A DNA stretch of 64,000 bases from Planosporangium spinosum (GCF_049999945.1 NZ_JBLYUB010000013.1:138866-202865); one strand, 5' to 3'. Counted from the first letter of the stretch, positions 7,090 through 14,843 are shown. Numbers and translations are program-made. The notes: generated by a model not told the origin, from the sequence alone.

Positions 7090-8690
7090 CCGCGGCCCCG
7101 GCCACCGTGCTGGTCGTCGACGACAGCCGGACGAAGCGCTACATCATCGGTAGCTGGTTACGCCGGGCCGACCTGACCGTGGTGGAGGCGGAGACCGGTG
7201 CGGCCGCGCTCGAACTGCTCGACCGGGTCGAGGTCGACGCGGTCGTGCTGGACGTGCAGCTGCCCGACATGAGCGGCTTCGACGTGTGCGAACGGATCAA
7301 GACACATCCCCGGCACGGCTCGCTGCCGGTGGTCCAGGTCTCCGCGACCGCCGTCAACGTGCTCGACCGTACCCAGGGACTGAACCGGGGCGCCGACGCC
7401 TACCTCGCCGAGCCGATCGAACCCGACGAGCTGCTGGCGACCGTACAGGCGGTGCTGCGCTACTACCGGGCCCGGCAGCGCGCCGAGCGGCTGGCCACGC
7501 GGCTGGCCGCGCTGGCCGAAGCGACCCTGGAGGTCAACCGGGCGGCCAGTTACGAGGATCTGCTCCGGGCGGCCGCGACCGGCGCCAGCCGGATGTTCGC
7601 CGCACCCGCCCTGGCCAGCGCCGGCCGTCCGGACGGGGTACGGCTGATGGCCGTCGACCCCGGCGACGGCTCGCCGGCCTCGGCCGCCGCGTGGGCCGGC
7701 CCGCCGCCGTCCGGGCTGGCCAACACCCGGGTCGGTGCGGCCGTCCACACCGAGCCGGCCGACCGCTGGACGGCGCTGCTGCCGACGGTGCCGGGTCAGG
7801 GCGTGTCCATCGCCGCGGTGCGGGTGCGCGAGAGCCGGGCGCCCGGTTTCGTCACGGTCGGGGTGGACCACCTCGACGACGACGACGCCCACGTGCTGCG
7901 CCAGCTCGGGCAGGCGATGGCGCTCGCGGTCGAGGCGATGCGGATCCACGACGAGGAGCGGTACGTCGCGCTGACCGTGCAGCGCAGCCTGCTGCCCCGG
8001 CAGCTGCCCGAGGTCCCCGGCTTCGACCTGAGCGTGCGGTACGTGCCGGCCGGCTCGCAGGCCGAGATCGGCGGGGACTTCTACGAGCTGACGACGATCG
8101 ACGGCCAGCTCGTCGTCGCGATCGGCGACGTGGTCGGCCATTCGCTGCACGCCGCGACCGTGATGGCCGAGCTGCGCCACGCGCTGCGGGCGTACGTGGT
8201 CGAGGGGCACGGCCCGGCCGCGGTGCTGCGCGAGCTGAACCGGCTGATGGTCCGGCTGCTTCCCGATGAGATCGCGACGGTCTCGGTGCTGATGGTGGAC
8301 CCGGCCACCGGCCGGGTCCGGGCTGCCAGCGGCGGGCACCTGCCGCCGCTGCTGATCTTCGACGGCAAGGCGCAGCCGGTCGAGGTGACCGGGCCGCTGC
8401 TGGGGGTGGAGGTGGACCGCCCCGACGAGGTGATCTTCGACCTGCCACCGGGCGCGGTCCTGGTCCTGCTCACCGACGGCCTCGTGGAGCGCTACGACCG
8501 GTCGTTCGACGCGGGGCTGGGCATCGTGCTGGACGCCGCCGCCGACGTCGAGGACGACCTGGAGGCGTTCGCCGACCGGTTGCTCGCCACGCTCGACGTC
8601 GACACCAGCGAGGACGACGTCGCGCTGGTGGTCCTGCGCCGCAGTGTGCCCGACCTCTCCCGTGATCATGGAGGAGATGCGGGGTCCTAG
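7086..8690 (+). CDS. response regulator with SpoIIE/RsbU-type phosphatase output
   Basis: 534 residues. Receiver domain at 6-122 with acidic pocket VVDDS and phospho-acceptor Asp56 in VVLDVQLPD; the usual switch lysine is replaced (DAYLAEPIEP instead of a KP motif). A helical linker and a GAF-like region (about 150-290) follow, then a SpoIIE phosphatase from about 295: QRSLLPRQLPEVPGF, GGDFYE, GDVVGH, GHLPPLL, LTDGLVE, EDDVALVVL. These are the metal and fold motifs of RsbU. It is the last gene of the stressosome operon and the probable output, acting on a phosphorylated anti-anti-sigma factor encoded elsewhere. GTG 7086 overlaps the kinase stop. A hairpin overlaps its last codons. Confidence 0.87.
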   Translation: MTAAPATVLVVDDSRTKRYIIGSWLRRADLTVVEAETGAAALELLDRVEVDAVVLDVQLPDMSGFDVCERIKTHPRHGSLPVVQVSATAVNVLDRTQGLNRGADAYLAEPIEPDELLATVQAVLRYYRARQRAERLATRLAALAEATLEVNRAASYEDLLRAAATGASRMFAAPALASAGRPDGVRLMAVDPGDGSPASAAAWAGPPPSGLANTRVGAAVHTEPADRWTALLPTVPGQGVSIAAVRVRESRAPGFVTVGVDHLDDDDAHVLRQLGQAMALAVEAMRIHDEERYVALTVQRSLLPRQLPEVPGFDLSVRYVPAGSQAEIGGDFYELTTIDGQLVVAIGDVVGHSLHAATVMAELRHALRAYVVEGHGPAAVLRELNRLMVRLLPDEIATVSVLMVDPATGRVRAASGGHLPPLLIFDGKAQPVEVTGPLLGVEVDRPDEVIFDLPPGAVLVLLTDGLVERYDRSFDAGLGIVLDAAADVEDDLEAFADRLLATLDVDTSEDDVALVVLRRSVPDLSRDHGGDAGS

Positions 8691-8713
8691 CGCCGGAGAG
8701 TCTCCAGGATCAC
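8662..8713 (+). terminator. imperfect palindrome ending the stressosome operon
   Basis: Arms GTGATCATGGAG (8662-8673) and CTCCAGGATCAC (8702-8713) match at 11 of 12 positions. The left arm is inside the last codons of the phosphatase gene. There is no U tract. It belongs to the GATC-ended palindromes of this window. Confidence 0.45.
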
Positions 8714-8757
8714 TGTCAGCCACTGGGATCGGGCGACAGGCCGGTCACGCGACGTGC

Positions 8758-8763
8758 CAGACT
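8758..8763 (+). promoter_or_regulatory. candidate -10 before aroC (leaderless start)
   Basis: CAGACT ends 7 bases before the aroC GTG, and no Shine-Dalgarno sequence is visible. That is the geometry of a leaderless transcript. The same CAGACT-to-GTG spacing recurs before hisE. Confidence 0.4.
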
Positions 8764-8770
8764 GTGACGC

Positions 8771-9958
8771 GTGCTGCGCTGGTTGACCGCTGGAGAATCC
8801 CATGGCCCGGCGCTCGTCACGATCCTGGAGGGCCTGCCCGCCGGGGTCCCGGTGACGAGCGCGGACATCGCCATCGAGCTGGGCCGCCGTCGCCTCGGAT
8901 ACGGGCGGGGCGCCCGGATGAGCTTTGAACAGGACGAGGTCGAGATCATCGGCGGTGTCCGGCACGGCCTGACGCTGGGCAGTCCGGTCGCCGTACGGGT
9001 GGGCAACACCGAATGGCCCAAGTGGGAGAAGGTCATGTCGGCCGACCCGCTGAATCCGGACGAGCAGGCTGAGCTGTCAGCCCTCGCCCGCAACGCCCCG
9101 CTGACCCGGCCCCGGCCCGGCCACGCCGACCTCGCTGGCATGCAGAAGTACGGGCACACCGACGCCCGGCCGATCCTGGAGCGGGCCAGCGCCCGGGAGA
9201 CCGCGGCGCGGGTCGCCGCGGGCACGGTCGCGCGGTCGCTGCTGCGCGAAGCGCTCGGGATCGAGATCGTCTCGCACGTCGTCGAGCTGGGTAGCGTGGC
9301 CGCCAAACCGGGCCTGCTGCCCCGGCCGGAGGACGCCGCTCGCATCGACGCCGACCCGCTGCGCTGCCTCGACCCCGAGGCGAGCGCCCGCATGGTCGAG
9401 GAGGTCGACGCGGCCAAGAGGGACGCCGACACGCTCGGCGGCATCGTCGAGGTGCTCGCGTACGGGGTGCCGCCGGGCCTGGGCAGCCACGTCCAGTGGG
9501 ACCGCAAGCTCGATGCCCGCCTGGCCACCGCGCTCATGTCGATCCAGGCGATCAAGGGTGTGGAGATCGGTGACGCCTTCACGCAGGCCCGTTCACGCGG
9601 ATCGCAGGCCCACGACGAGATCGTCCCCACCCCGGACGGGGTCCGGAGGGTCACCGACCGCGCCGGCGGCCTGGAGGGCGGCATCACCAACGGGGAGCCG
9701 CTGCGGGTACGGGCCGCGATGAAGCCGATCTCCTCGCTCAACCGGGCGCTGTCCACCGTGGACGTGGTCACCGGTGAGCCGGCGACCGCCATCAACCAGC
9801 GTTCGGACGTGTGCGCCGTGCCGGCCGCCGCCGTGGTGGCCGAGGCGATGGTGGCGCTGGTGCTGGCCGAGGCGGCGCTGGAGAAGTTCGGCGGCGACTC
9901 GGTGGCCGAGATCCGCCGCAACCTGCGCGGCTACCTCGACAACCTGGTGATCACGTGA
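8771..9958 (+). CDS. aroC: chorismate synthase
   Basis: 395-residue enzyme converting EPSP to chorismate, the last shikimate step, using reduced FMN. Family signatures are present: N-terminal LTAGESHGPALV, RRRLGYGRG, and HTDARPILERASARETA with the conserved His and Arg. The C-terminal DVCAVPAAAVVAE and the stop are normal. GTG 8771 is preceded by a -10-like CAGACT rather than a ribosome binding site. It overlaps aroK by 4 bases (GTGA), and the four shikimate genes aroC-K-B-Q form one unit. Confidence 0.95.
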   Translation: MLRWLTAGESHGPALVTILEGLPAGVPVTSADIAIELGRRRLGYGRGARMSFEQDEVEIIGGVRHGLTLGSPVAVRVGNTEWPKWEKVMSADPLNPDEQAELSALARNAPLTRPRPGHADLAGMQKYGHTDARPILERASARETAARVAAGTVARSLLREALGIEIVSHVVELGSVAAKPGLLPRPEDAARIDADPLRCLDPEASARMVEEVDAAKRDADTLGGIVEVLAYGVPPGLGSHVQWDRKLDARLATALMSIQAIKGVEIGDAFTQARSRGSQAHDEIVPTPDGVRRVTDRAGGLEGGITNGEPLRVRAAMKPISSLNRALSTVDVVTGEPATAINQRSDVCAVPAAAVVAEAMVALVLAEAALEKFGGDSVAEIRRNLRGYLDNLVIT

Positions 9959-10461
9959 GCGCTCCCGTGTGTGTCCTGGTCGGGCCGCCCGGCGCCGGCA
10001 AGACCACCGTCGGCCAGCTCGTGGCGGACGCGCTCGGGGTGGCGTTCGCCGACGCCGACGCGCATATCGAGGCGATGGCGGGCAAGCCCATCCCCGAGAT
10101 CTTCATCGACGACGGCGAGGAGCACTTCCGGGCGCTGGAACGCACGGCGGTGGCTGCCGCCCTCGACGGTTTCCCGGGCGTGCTGGCGCTCGGTGGCGGG
10201 GCGATCCTGGACGCCGAGACCCGCAAGCGGCTGGCCGGGCACCGGGTGGTGTACCTGTCGGTGGAGCTGGCCGACGCCGTCAAACGGGTCGGGTTGGGGG
10301 CGGGCCGGCCGCTGCTGGCGCTCAACCCGCGCGCCACCCTCAAGTACCTGCTCGACCAGCGCCGGCCGCTGTACGAGGAGGTCGCCACGGTCGTGGTGGC
10401 CACGGACGGCCGTGCCCCCGACGAGGTCGCGGCCGAGGTCGTGGCCGTGCTGACCAGCTGA
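9955..10461 (+). CDS. aroK: shikimate kinase
   Basis: 168-residue P-loop kinase phosphorylating shikimate at O3. The Walker A motif GPPGAGKTT lies at residues 8-16. The shikimate-binding DADAHIE segment, the FRALE arginine segment, the GGGAI loop and the lid GAGRPLLAL with its ATP-binding arginine are all visible. GTG 9955 overlaps the aroC stop, and the P-loop starts immediately, so this start is firm. aroB follows after 31 bases. Confidence 0.94.
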   Translation: MSAPVCVLVGPPGAGKTTVGQLVADALGVAFADADAHIEAMAGKPIPEIFIDDGEEHFRALERTAVAAALDGFPGVLALGGGAILDAETRKRLAGHRVVYLSVELADAVKRVGLGAGRPLLALNPRATLKYLLDQRRPLYEEVATVVVATDGRAPDEVAAEVVAVLTS

Positions 10462-10492
10462 GCGCGCCGGCGCGGGAGAGGATCGCAGACGC

Positions 10493-11569
10493 ATGAGCCA
10501 GCCGACCGTCATCGAAGTGGGCGGTGACCAGCCGTACCGGGTCGTCGTCGGGCGTGACCTGCTCGCCGACCTGCCGCCGCTGCTCGCCGGTGCCGCCCAG
10601 GTCGCGGTGCTGTTCGCGGAGCCGCTGCGCGGGTACGCCGACCGGGTCGCGGCCACCCTGCGCGACGCGGGGTTCGCTCCGCTGCCGGTCGAGGTGCCCG
10701 ACGCCGAGTCGGGCAAGAGCATCGAGGTGGCCGCCCGCTGCTGGGACGCGCTGGGCGGGGCGGGCTTCACGCGTACCGATGCGGTTGTCGGCGTCGGCGG
10801 GGGAGCCGTCACCGACCTGGCCGGCTTCGTCGCCGCCTGCTGGCTGCGCGGGGTCCGGGTGGTGCAGGTGCCGACCAGCCTGCTCGGCATGGTCGACGCC
10901 GCGGTCGGCGGCAAGACCGGTGTCAACACCGCCGCCGGTAAGAACCTGGTCGGGGCGTTCCACCCACCGGCCGGCGTGCTCTGCGACCTGTCGACGCTTT
11001 CCACCCTGCCCGCCGACGACCTGCGGGCCGGGCTCGGCGAGGTGGTCAAGTGCGGGTTCATCGCCGACCCGGCGATCCTCGATGTCGTCGAGGCCGATCC
11101 GGGCGCCGCGACCGACCCGGGCAGCGCGGCGCTGCGCGACCTGGTCGAGCGGGCGATCCGGGTCAAGGCCCACGTCGTCGGGGAGGACCTGCGCGAGTCC
11201 GGGCTGCGCGAGATCCTCAACTACGGCCACACGCTGGGGCACGCGATCGAGAAGCGGGAAGGGTACCGCTGGAAGCACGGCCACGCCGTATCCGTCGGCC
11301 TGGTCTTCGCCGCGGCCCTGGCGCGCCACGCGGGCCGGCTCGACGACGCCACCGCCGCCCGGCACCGGGCGGTGTTGACCTCACTCGGCCTACCGGTGTC
11401 GTACCCCGCCGACGCGTGGCCGGACCTGCACGCGGCCATGCGGGTGGACAAGAAGGCGCGTGGCACCCGGCTGCGCTTCGTCGTGCTGGACGGGCTGGCC
11501 CGGCCGGCCATCCTGGACGCCCCGTCCGACGACCTGCTGCGCGCGGCGTACGAGGTGGTGGCGGCATGA
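10493..11569 (+). CDS. aroB: 3-dehydroquinate synthase
   Basis: 358-residue NAD- and zinc-dependent enzyme making 3-dehydroquinate from DAHP. The NAD loop GVGGGAVTDLAGF, the segment PTSLLGMVDAAVGGKTG, the KNLVGAFHPP loop and the zinc ligand regions GLGEVVKCG, NYGHTLGHAIE and WKHGHAVS are in order. ATG 10493 has GGAGAGGA 9 bases upstream. The stop overlaps the ATG of the first of two micro-ORF repeats that separate it from aroQ. Confidence 0.95.
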   Translation: MSQPTVIEVGGDQPYRVVVGRDLLADLPPLLAGAAQVAVLFAEPLRGYADRVAATLRDAGFAPLPVEVPDAESGKSIEVAARCWDALGGAGFTRTDAVVGVGGGAVTDLAGFVAACWLRGVRVVQVPTSLLGMVDAAVGGKTGVNTAAGKNLVGAFHPPAGVLCDLSTLSTLPADDLRAGLGEVVKCGFIADPAILDVVEADPGAATDPGSAALRDLVERAIRVKAHVVGEDLRESGLREILNYGHTLGHAIEKREGYRWKHGHAVSVGLVFAAALARHAGRLDDATAARHRAVLTSLGLPVSYPADAWPDLHAAMRVDKKARGTRLRFVVLDGLARPAILDAPSDDLLRAAYEVVAA

Positions 11570-11639
11570 GCGAGGGCCGAGCGAATCATGGACTCAGTGA
11601 TTGCCTTCATGGCGTCGCCGAGCGAAGCGAGGTGACGGT
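11566..11639 (+). repeat. intergenic micro-ORF repeat, copy 1 (aroB/aroQ)
   Basis: 74-bp element filling the space between the aroB stop and the next copy. It is itself an ORF of 25 codons (11566-11643): MSEGRANHG at the start and AERSEVTV at the end. Its ATG overlaps the aroB stop and its TGA overlaps the ATG of copy 2. The 57 bases from GCGAATCATGGAC to GAGGTGACGGT are identical in copy 2. The 3' end GAGGTG serves as a ribosome binding site for what follows. Related copies lie at 36231, 44434 and 55538. Confidence 0.85.
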
Positions 11640-11715
11640 ATGAGCGAGGGCAGCGAGCGAATCATGGACTCAGTGATTGCCTTCATGGCGTCGCCGAGCG
11701 AAGCGAGGTGACGGT
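11640..11715 (+). repeat. intergenic micro-ORF repeat, copy 2 (aroB/aroQ)
   Basis: 76-bp near-identical tandem copy of the preceding element, differing by a 2-base indel near the 5' end (GGGCAGCGAGCG against GGGCCGAGCG). The indel shifts its frame: the micro-ORF MSEGSERIMDS ends with a TGA at 11707-11709, seven bases before the aroQ ATG. Its terminal GAGGTG with a 5-base spacer is the only ribosome binding site available to aroQ. Confidence 0.85.
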
Positions 11716-12144
11716 ATGAAGGTGTACGTGCTGAACGGTCCGAACCTGGGGCGGCTGGGTACCCGGCAGCCGGAGGTGTACGGCGCCACCACCCACGCCG
11801 ACCTGGCCACGATGTGCGTGGCAGCCGGCAAGGAGCTGGGCCTCGACGTCGAGGTCCGCCAGACCGACGCCGAGCACGAGATGCTGGGCTGGCTGCACGC
11901 GGCCGCCGACGAGGGCGCCGCGGTCGTGCTCAACCCCGGCGCCTGGTCGCACTACTCGTACGCGCTGCGCGACGCCTGCGCCATGCTGCGCGGGCCGCTG
12001 GTTGAGGTGCACATCTCCAACATCCACGCCCGGGAGGAGTTCCGGCACCACTCGGTCGTGTCCGCGGTCGCCACCGGTGTGATCTGCGGCCTCGGCGTCG
12101 ACGGGTACCGGCTCGCCCTGCACCACCTCGCGGCCCGGTCCTAA
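11716..12144 (+). CDS. aroQ: type II 3-dehydroquinate dehydratase
   Basis: 142-residue dodecameric type II enzyme dehydrating 3-dehydroquinate to 3-dehydroshikimate. Motifs: VLNGPNLGRLGTRQPEVYG with the catalytic Tyr in the lid, NPGAWSHYSYALRDA, and EVHISNIHAREEFRHHS with the catalytic His region. A longer frame from 11677 runs back through the repeat and gives a false N-terminus rich in Arg; ATG 11716 is right because the family always begins a few residues before NGPNL. It is the last gene of the aroCKBQ unit; a 21-bp perfect palindrome begins on its last base. Confidence 0.95.
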   Translation: MKVYVLNGPNLGRLGTRQPEVYGATTHADLATMCVAAGKELGLDVEVRQTDAEHEMLGWLHAAADEGAAVVLNPGAWSHYSYALRDACAMLRGPLVEVHISNIHAREEFRHHSVVSAVATGVICGLGVDGYRLALHHLAARS

Positions 12145-12201
12145 CGGCGATCGTGGACACCGTGCGGGCCCGTGGCGCCACACGGTGTCCACGATCGCCG
12201 T
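12144..12201 (+). terminator. perfect 21-bp palindrome after aroQ
   Basis: Arms 12144-12164 and 12181-12201 are exact inverse complements (ACGGCGATCGTGGACACCGTG on the left) around a 16-base GC-rich loop. There is no U tract. It separates aroQ from the efp promoter and is the most perfect of the GATC-ended palindromes. Confidence 0.65.
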
Positions 12202-12243
12202 CAGTGGCTGGGGCCCATCGACGGGTGATCGCGGCCGGGCGGG

Positions 12244-12249
12244 TACACT
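12244..12249 (+). promoter_or_regulatory. candidate -10 before efp
   Basis: TACACT lies 43 bases before the efp ATG, which would give a leader of about 37 bases containing the GACGGAGAC ribosome binding site. No convincing -35 is seen. Confidence 0.45.
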
Positions 12250-12292
12250 TCTTCGGTTCAGTAGGCGACCGAAGACGGAGACGCGCGTACGT

Positions 12293-12850
12293 ATGGCCAC
12301 CACCAACGACCTCAAGAACGGCCTGGTTCTCAACCTCGACGGCGAGCTGTGGGCCGTCGTGGAGTTCCAGCACGTCAAGCCGGGTAAGGGCGGCGCGTTC
12401 GTGCGGACCACGCTCAAGAACGTGCTCTCGGGCAAGGTTGTCGACCGCACCTTCAACGCGGGCACCAAGGTCGACACCGCGACCGTCGACAAGCGGACGA
12501 TGCAGTACCTGTACGCCGACGGCGACGACTTCATCTTCATGGACCTCGACACCTACGACCAGATCCCGGTCCCGGGTGCGACCGTCGGCGACGCCGCGAA
12601 GTACCTGCTGCCCGAGGCGGAGGCGACCGTGGCCACCCACGAGGGCGTGCCGCTGTACGTCGAACTGCCCACCAGCGTGATCCTGGAGGTCACGTACACC
12701 GAGCCGGGTCTGCAGGGCGACCGCTCGACCGGTGGCAACAAGCCGGCGACCGTGGAGACCGGCGCGACCGTGGCGGTCCCGCTGTTCATCTCCACCGGCG
12801 AGAAGATCAAGGTCGACACCCGTGACGGCCGTTACCTCGGGCGGGCGTGA
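12293..12850 (+). CDS. efp: translation elongation factor P
   Basis: 185-residue three-domain protein that binds between the P and E sites and relieves ribosomes stalled at polyproline. N-terminal KOW-like domain with the loop HVKPGKGGAFVR, whose tip lysine is the modified residue in many bacteria. OB domains II and III follow and end with the signature FISTGEKIKVDTRDGRYLGRA. ATG 12293 has a purine-rich site 8-15 bases upstream and is the family start. nusB follows 7 bases after the stop. Confidence 0.95.
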   Translation: MATTNDLKNGLVLNLDGELWAVVEFQHVKPGKGGAFVRTTLKNVLSGKVVDRTFNAGTKVDTATVDKRTMQYLYADGDDFIFMDLDTYDQIPVPGATVGDAAKYLLPEAEATVATHEGVPLYVELPTSVILEVTYTEPGLQGDRSTGGNKPATVETGATVAVPLFISTGEKIKVDTRDGRYLGRA

Positions 12851-12857
12851 GTCGGTC

Positions 12858-13316
12858 GTGAGTAAACCCGGCGGCCGCAGCTTCACCGGCGACGTCACCT
12901 CGACGATGTCGTCGCGCCGCAAGGCGCGCAAGCGTGCCCTGGACGTGCTCTACGAGGCCGATCTCCGGCAGTCGCCGATCACCGACGTGCTGGATGCGTA
13001 CCTGGAGCGCCTTCCCGAGCCGCGACCGGAGCAGCTCGACTACACGGTTTCCCTGGCCAACGGCGTGGCGCAGCAGCGCGACCGGATCGACGAGCTGATC
13101 GCCAGCTACGCGGAGGGGTGGACGCTCGACCGGATGCCGGTGGTGGACCGCAACCTCGCCCGCATCGCCGTGTACGAGCTGGTCTACCGGGACGAGATCG
13201 ACGACGCGGTCGCGATCACCGAAGCGGTGGAGCTGGCGAAGGCCCTCTCCACGGAGGACTCGCCGCGTTTCCTCAACGGCGTCCTCGGCCGCATCGCGGA
13301 GTACGCCACCCGCTGA
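12858..13316 (+). CDS. nusB: transcription antitermination factor NusB
   Basis: 152-residue all-helical RNA-binding protein that joins NusE at boxA of rRNA leaders. The N-terminal Arg-rich segment SSRRKARKRALDVLYEADLR and the C-terminal VDRNLARIAVYEL, AITEAVELAK and FLNGVLGRIA motifs are diagnostic. GTG 12858 adds 16 residues before the conserved start; ATG 12906 (MSSRRKAR) is an equally likely beginning. Pairing with efp is the usual actinobacterial order. A strong hairpin separates it from the convergent bldD. Confidence 0.93.
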   Translation: MSKPGGRSFTGDVTSTMSSRRKARKRALDVLYEADLRQSPITDVLDAYLERLPEPRPEQLDYTVSLANGVAQQRDRIDELIASYAEGWTLDRMPVVDRNLARIAVYELVYRDEIDDAVAITEAVELAKALSTEDSPRFLNGVLGRIAEYATR

Positions 13317-13350
13317 CCGGCCGCACGAACAGTGCCGTACGGAGACGACC

Positions 13351-13407
13351 GCGTCGACCCGGGAAGAGCACCGCCCCTCGTGGGCGGCTCTCCTCCCGGG
13401 TCGACGC
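13351..13407. terminator. bidirectional terminator between nusB and bldD
   Basis: Outer arms GCGTCGACCCGGGA (13351-13364) and TCCCGGGTCGACGC (13394-13407) are perfect; an inner AGAG/CTCT and CCGCCC/GGGCGG stem extends it almost to the loop. It lies between convergent genes and can serve both. Confidence 0.75.
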
Positions 13408-13422
13408 GTATGACCCCGTGGG

Positions 13423-13911
13423 TCAGGAGTTGAACAGGCTGCGCGGGTCGGCGACGGTCACGCCGGCCTCGGTCAGCCGCTCGACCAGCGCCGAGGGCGA
13501 GTAGTCGTAGACGATGGCGAGCGCGCGCAGGTCGTCGGCCCGGATGGAGAGCACCCGGCCGTTGTAGTCGCCGCGCTGCTGCTGGATCGCACGGGCGTAC
13601 CGGGCGACGTAGGCCAGGTCCTCGGCGGTCTGGTCGTAGAGCTTCTCGAGGTCCAGAACGATCTTGTTCGTCGGCTCGTGGCGGACCCCGCTACCTTCCG
13701 GCAGCAGTTCGGCCACCGGGACCCGGTAGAACTCCGCCAGCTCGGCGAGGCGCGAGACGGTTACGGCGCGGTCGCCGCGCTCGTACGAGCCGACCACGAC
13801 GGCCTTCCAGCGCCCGGCCGACTTCTCCTCCACGCCCTGCAGGGACAGCCCCTGCTGCTGTCGGATGGAGCGCAGACGGGCGCCAAGGGATTTGGCGTAT
13901 TCAGACGGCAT
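13423..13911 (-). CDS. bldD: BldD-type c-di-GMP-responsive transcription regulator
   Basis: 162 residues. N-terminal HTH (XRE type): MPSEYAKSLGARLRSIR, then LQGVEEKSAGRWKAVVVGSYERG, almost as in Streptomyces BldD. The C-terminal domain carries the c-di-GMP signature RGD-(8 residues)-RxxD as RGDYNGRVLSIRADD. In Streptomyces the c-di-GMP-bound dimer represses development genes. ATG 13911 was chosen over an upstream start because the family begins MxSEYAK. It diverges from the pyrR operon and converges with nusB. A receiver-GGDEF protein that could supply the ligand is encoded at 33578. Confidence 0.95.
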   Translation of the reverse strand: MPSEYAKSLGARLRSIRQQQGLSLQGVEEKSAGRWKAVVVGSYERGDRAVTVSRLAELAEFYRVPVAELLPEGSGVRHEPTNKIVLDLEKLYDQTAEDLAYVARYARAIQQQRGDYNGRVLSIRADDLRALAIVYDYSPSALVERLTEAGVTVADPRSLFNS

Positions 13912-14016
13912 ACGGACACTCCCAGTCACTGGCCCGAGGGTTCTCCCGAGCAATCGCTACGGAGCGTGACCGTAACCGGCTCAAGAGATGTGGTCAAGTA
14001 GTCCTGACCCTTGCGT

Positions 14017-14043
14017 TTGCCTGGTCAGCCCGGTTGCTAGGCT
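14017..14043 (+). promoter_or_regulatory. candidate pyr operon promoter
   Basis: TTGCCT (14017-14022) and TAGGCT (14038-14043) with a 15-base spacer; an alternative -35 TTGCGT precedes directly. Transcription would start near 14050, just before the PyrR-type hairpin. Confidence 0.4.
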
Positions 14044-14055
14044 GGCTGCCGGCCC

Positions 14056-14098
14056 GACGTCCTTTAACGACCCGTCCAGCGAGGCGGGGAAGGAGGTC
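14056..14098 (+). promoter_or_regulatory. PyrR-binding leader hairpin sequestering the pyrR ribosome binding site
   Basis: The inner stem CCCG (14071-14074)/CGGG (14085-14088) closes a 10-base loop TCCAGCGAGG, matching the PyrR anti-antiterminator loop. An outer helix pairs GACGTCCTT (14056-14064) with AAGGAGGTC (14090-14098) at 8 of 9 positions, burying the AAGGAGG of pyrR. By analogy with mycobacteria, UMP-bound PyrR would stabilise this form and block translation of the operon. Confidence 0.75.
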
Positions 14099-14102
14099 CA
14101 TC

Positions 14103-14843
14103 TTGTCGTACCCATCGTCCGGTTTCCCGGCTCCGGACGCCCCCGCGAACAGCGCGGAATCCCGTGCCACGGCGGCAATCCCGCCCGACGGTACCGGTGA
14201 TCCGACGAACCCGCCGCGGGGCACGCCCCCCGCGTTCCCGGCCTTCTCCGCCGCTCCCGGCGGCCCCTCGCCGTCACCGTCCGCCGATTCCGGTGTCGTC
14301 GACGGCCCCGCGAAGACAATCCTTTCGGCCACCGACATCGCCCGGGTGGTGGACAGGATCGCGCACCAGATCCTGGAGAAGACCTCCGGGGCGGCCGACA
14401 CGATCCTGCTCGGCGTACCCACCCGCGGTGTGCCGCTGGCGCACCGGCTCGCCGAGCGGATCCACACCTTCGAAGGGGTGACGGTGCCCGTCGGGGCGCT
14501 CGACGTCACCCTGTACCGCGACGACCTGCGGCTGCGTGGCGCACGGGCGCTCGGCCGCACCGAACTTCCGCCCGGCGGCATCGACGGCCGGCGGGTGATC
14601 CTCATCGACGACGTGCTGTTCTCCGGGCGGACCGTCCGGGCCGCCCTCGACGCGCTCGGCGACCTGGGGCGCCCGCGGGTGGTGCAGTTGGCCGTCCTGG
14701 TCGACCGCGGCCACCGTGAGCTGCCGATCCGCGCCGACTACGTGGGTAAGAACATCCCGACGGCGCTGGCCGAGAACGTACGGGTGGCGCTGACCGAGAC
14801 CGACGGCGCCGACGAGGTCCGGCTGCTGGGAGGTACCCGATGA
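14103..14843 (+). CDS. pyrR: PyrR bifunctional regulator / uracil phosphoribosyltransferase
   Basis: 246 residues, about 65 longer than usual at the N-terminus. The type I phosphoribosyltransferase core starts near residue 75 (KTILSATDIARVV), with VPTRGVPLA, the PRPP loop VILIDDVLFSGRT and the C-terminal DRGHRELPIRADYVGKN. PyrR binds pyr mRNA with UMP and represses the operon. The extension is rich in Pro, Ala and Ser. TTG 14103 was chosen because AAGGAGG lies 6 bases upstream and is the arm of the PyrR hairpin; no ATG or GTG exists between it and the core. It overlaps pyrB by 4 bases. Confidence 0.9.
   Translation: MSYPSSGFPAPDAPANSAESRATAAIPPDGTGDPTNPPRGTPPAFPAFSAAPGGPSPSPSADSGVVDGPAKTILSATDIARVVDRIAHQILEKTSGAADTILLGVPTRGVPLAHRLAERIHTFEGVTVPVGALDVTLYRDDLRLRGARALGRTELPPGGIDGRRVILIDDVLFSGRTVRAALDALGDLGRPRVVQLAVLVDRGHRELPIRADYVGKNIPTALAENVRVALTETDGADEVRLLGGTR

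Noticed and set aside
11677..11715. Longer N-terminus for aroQ beginning MPSWRRRAKRGDG
   Set aside because: It is translation of the repeat element in another frame; the type II dehydroquinase family begins at ATG 11716.
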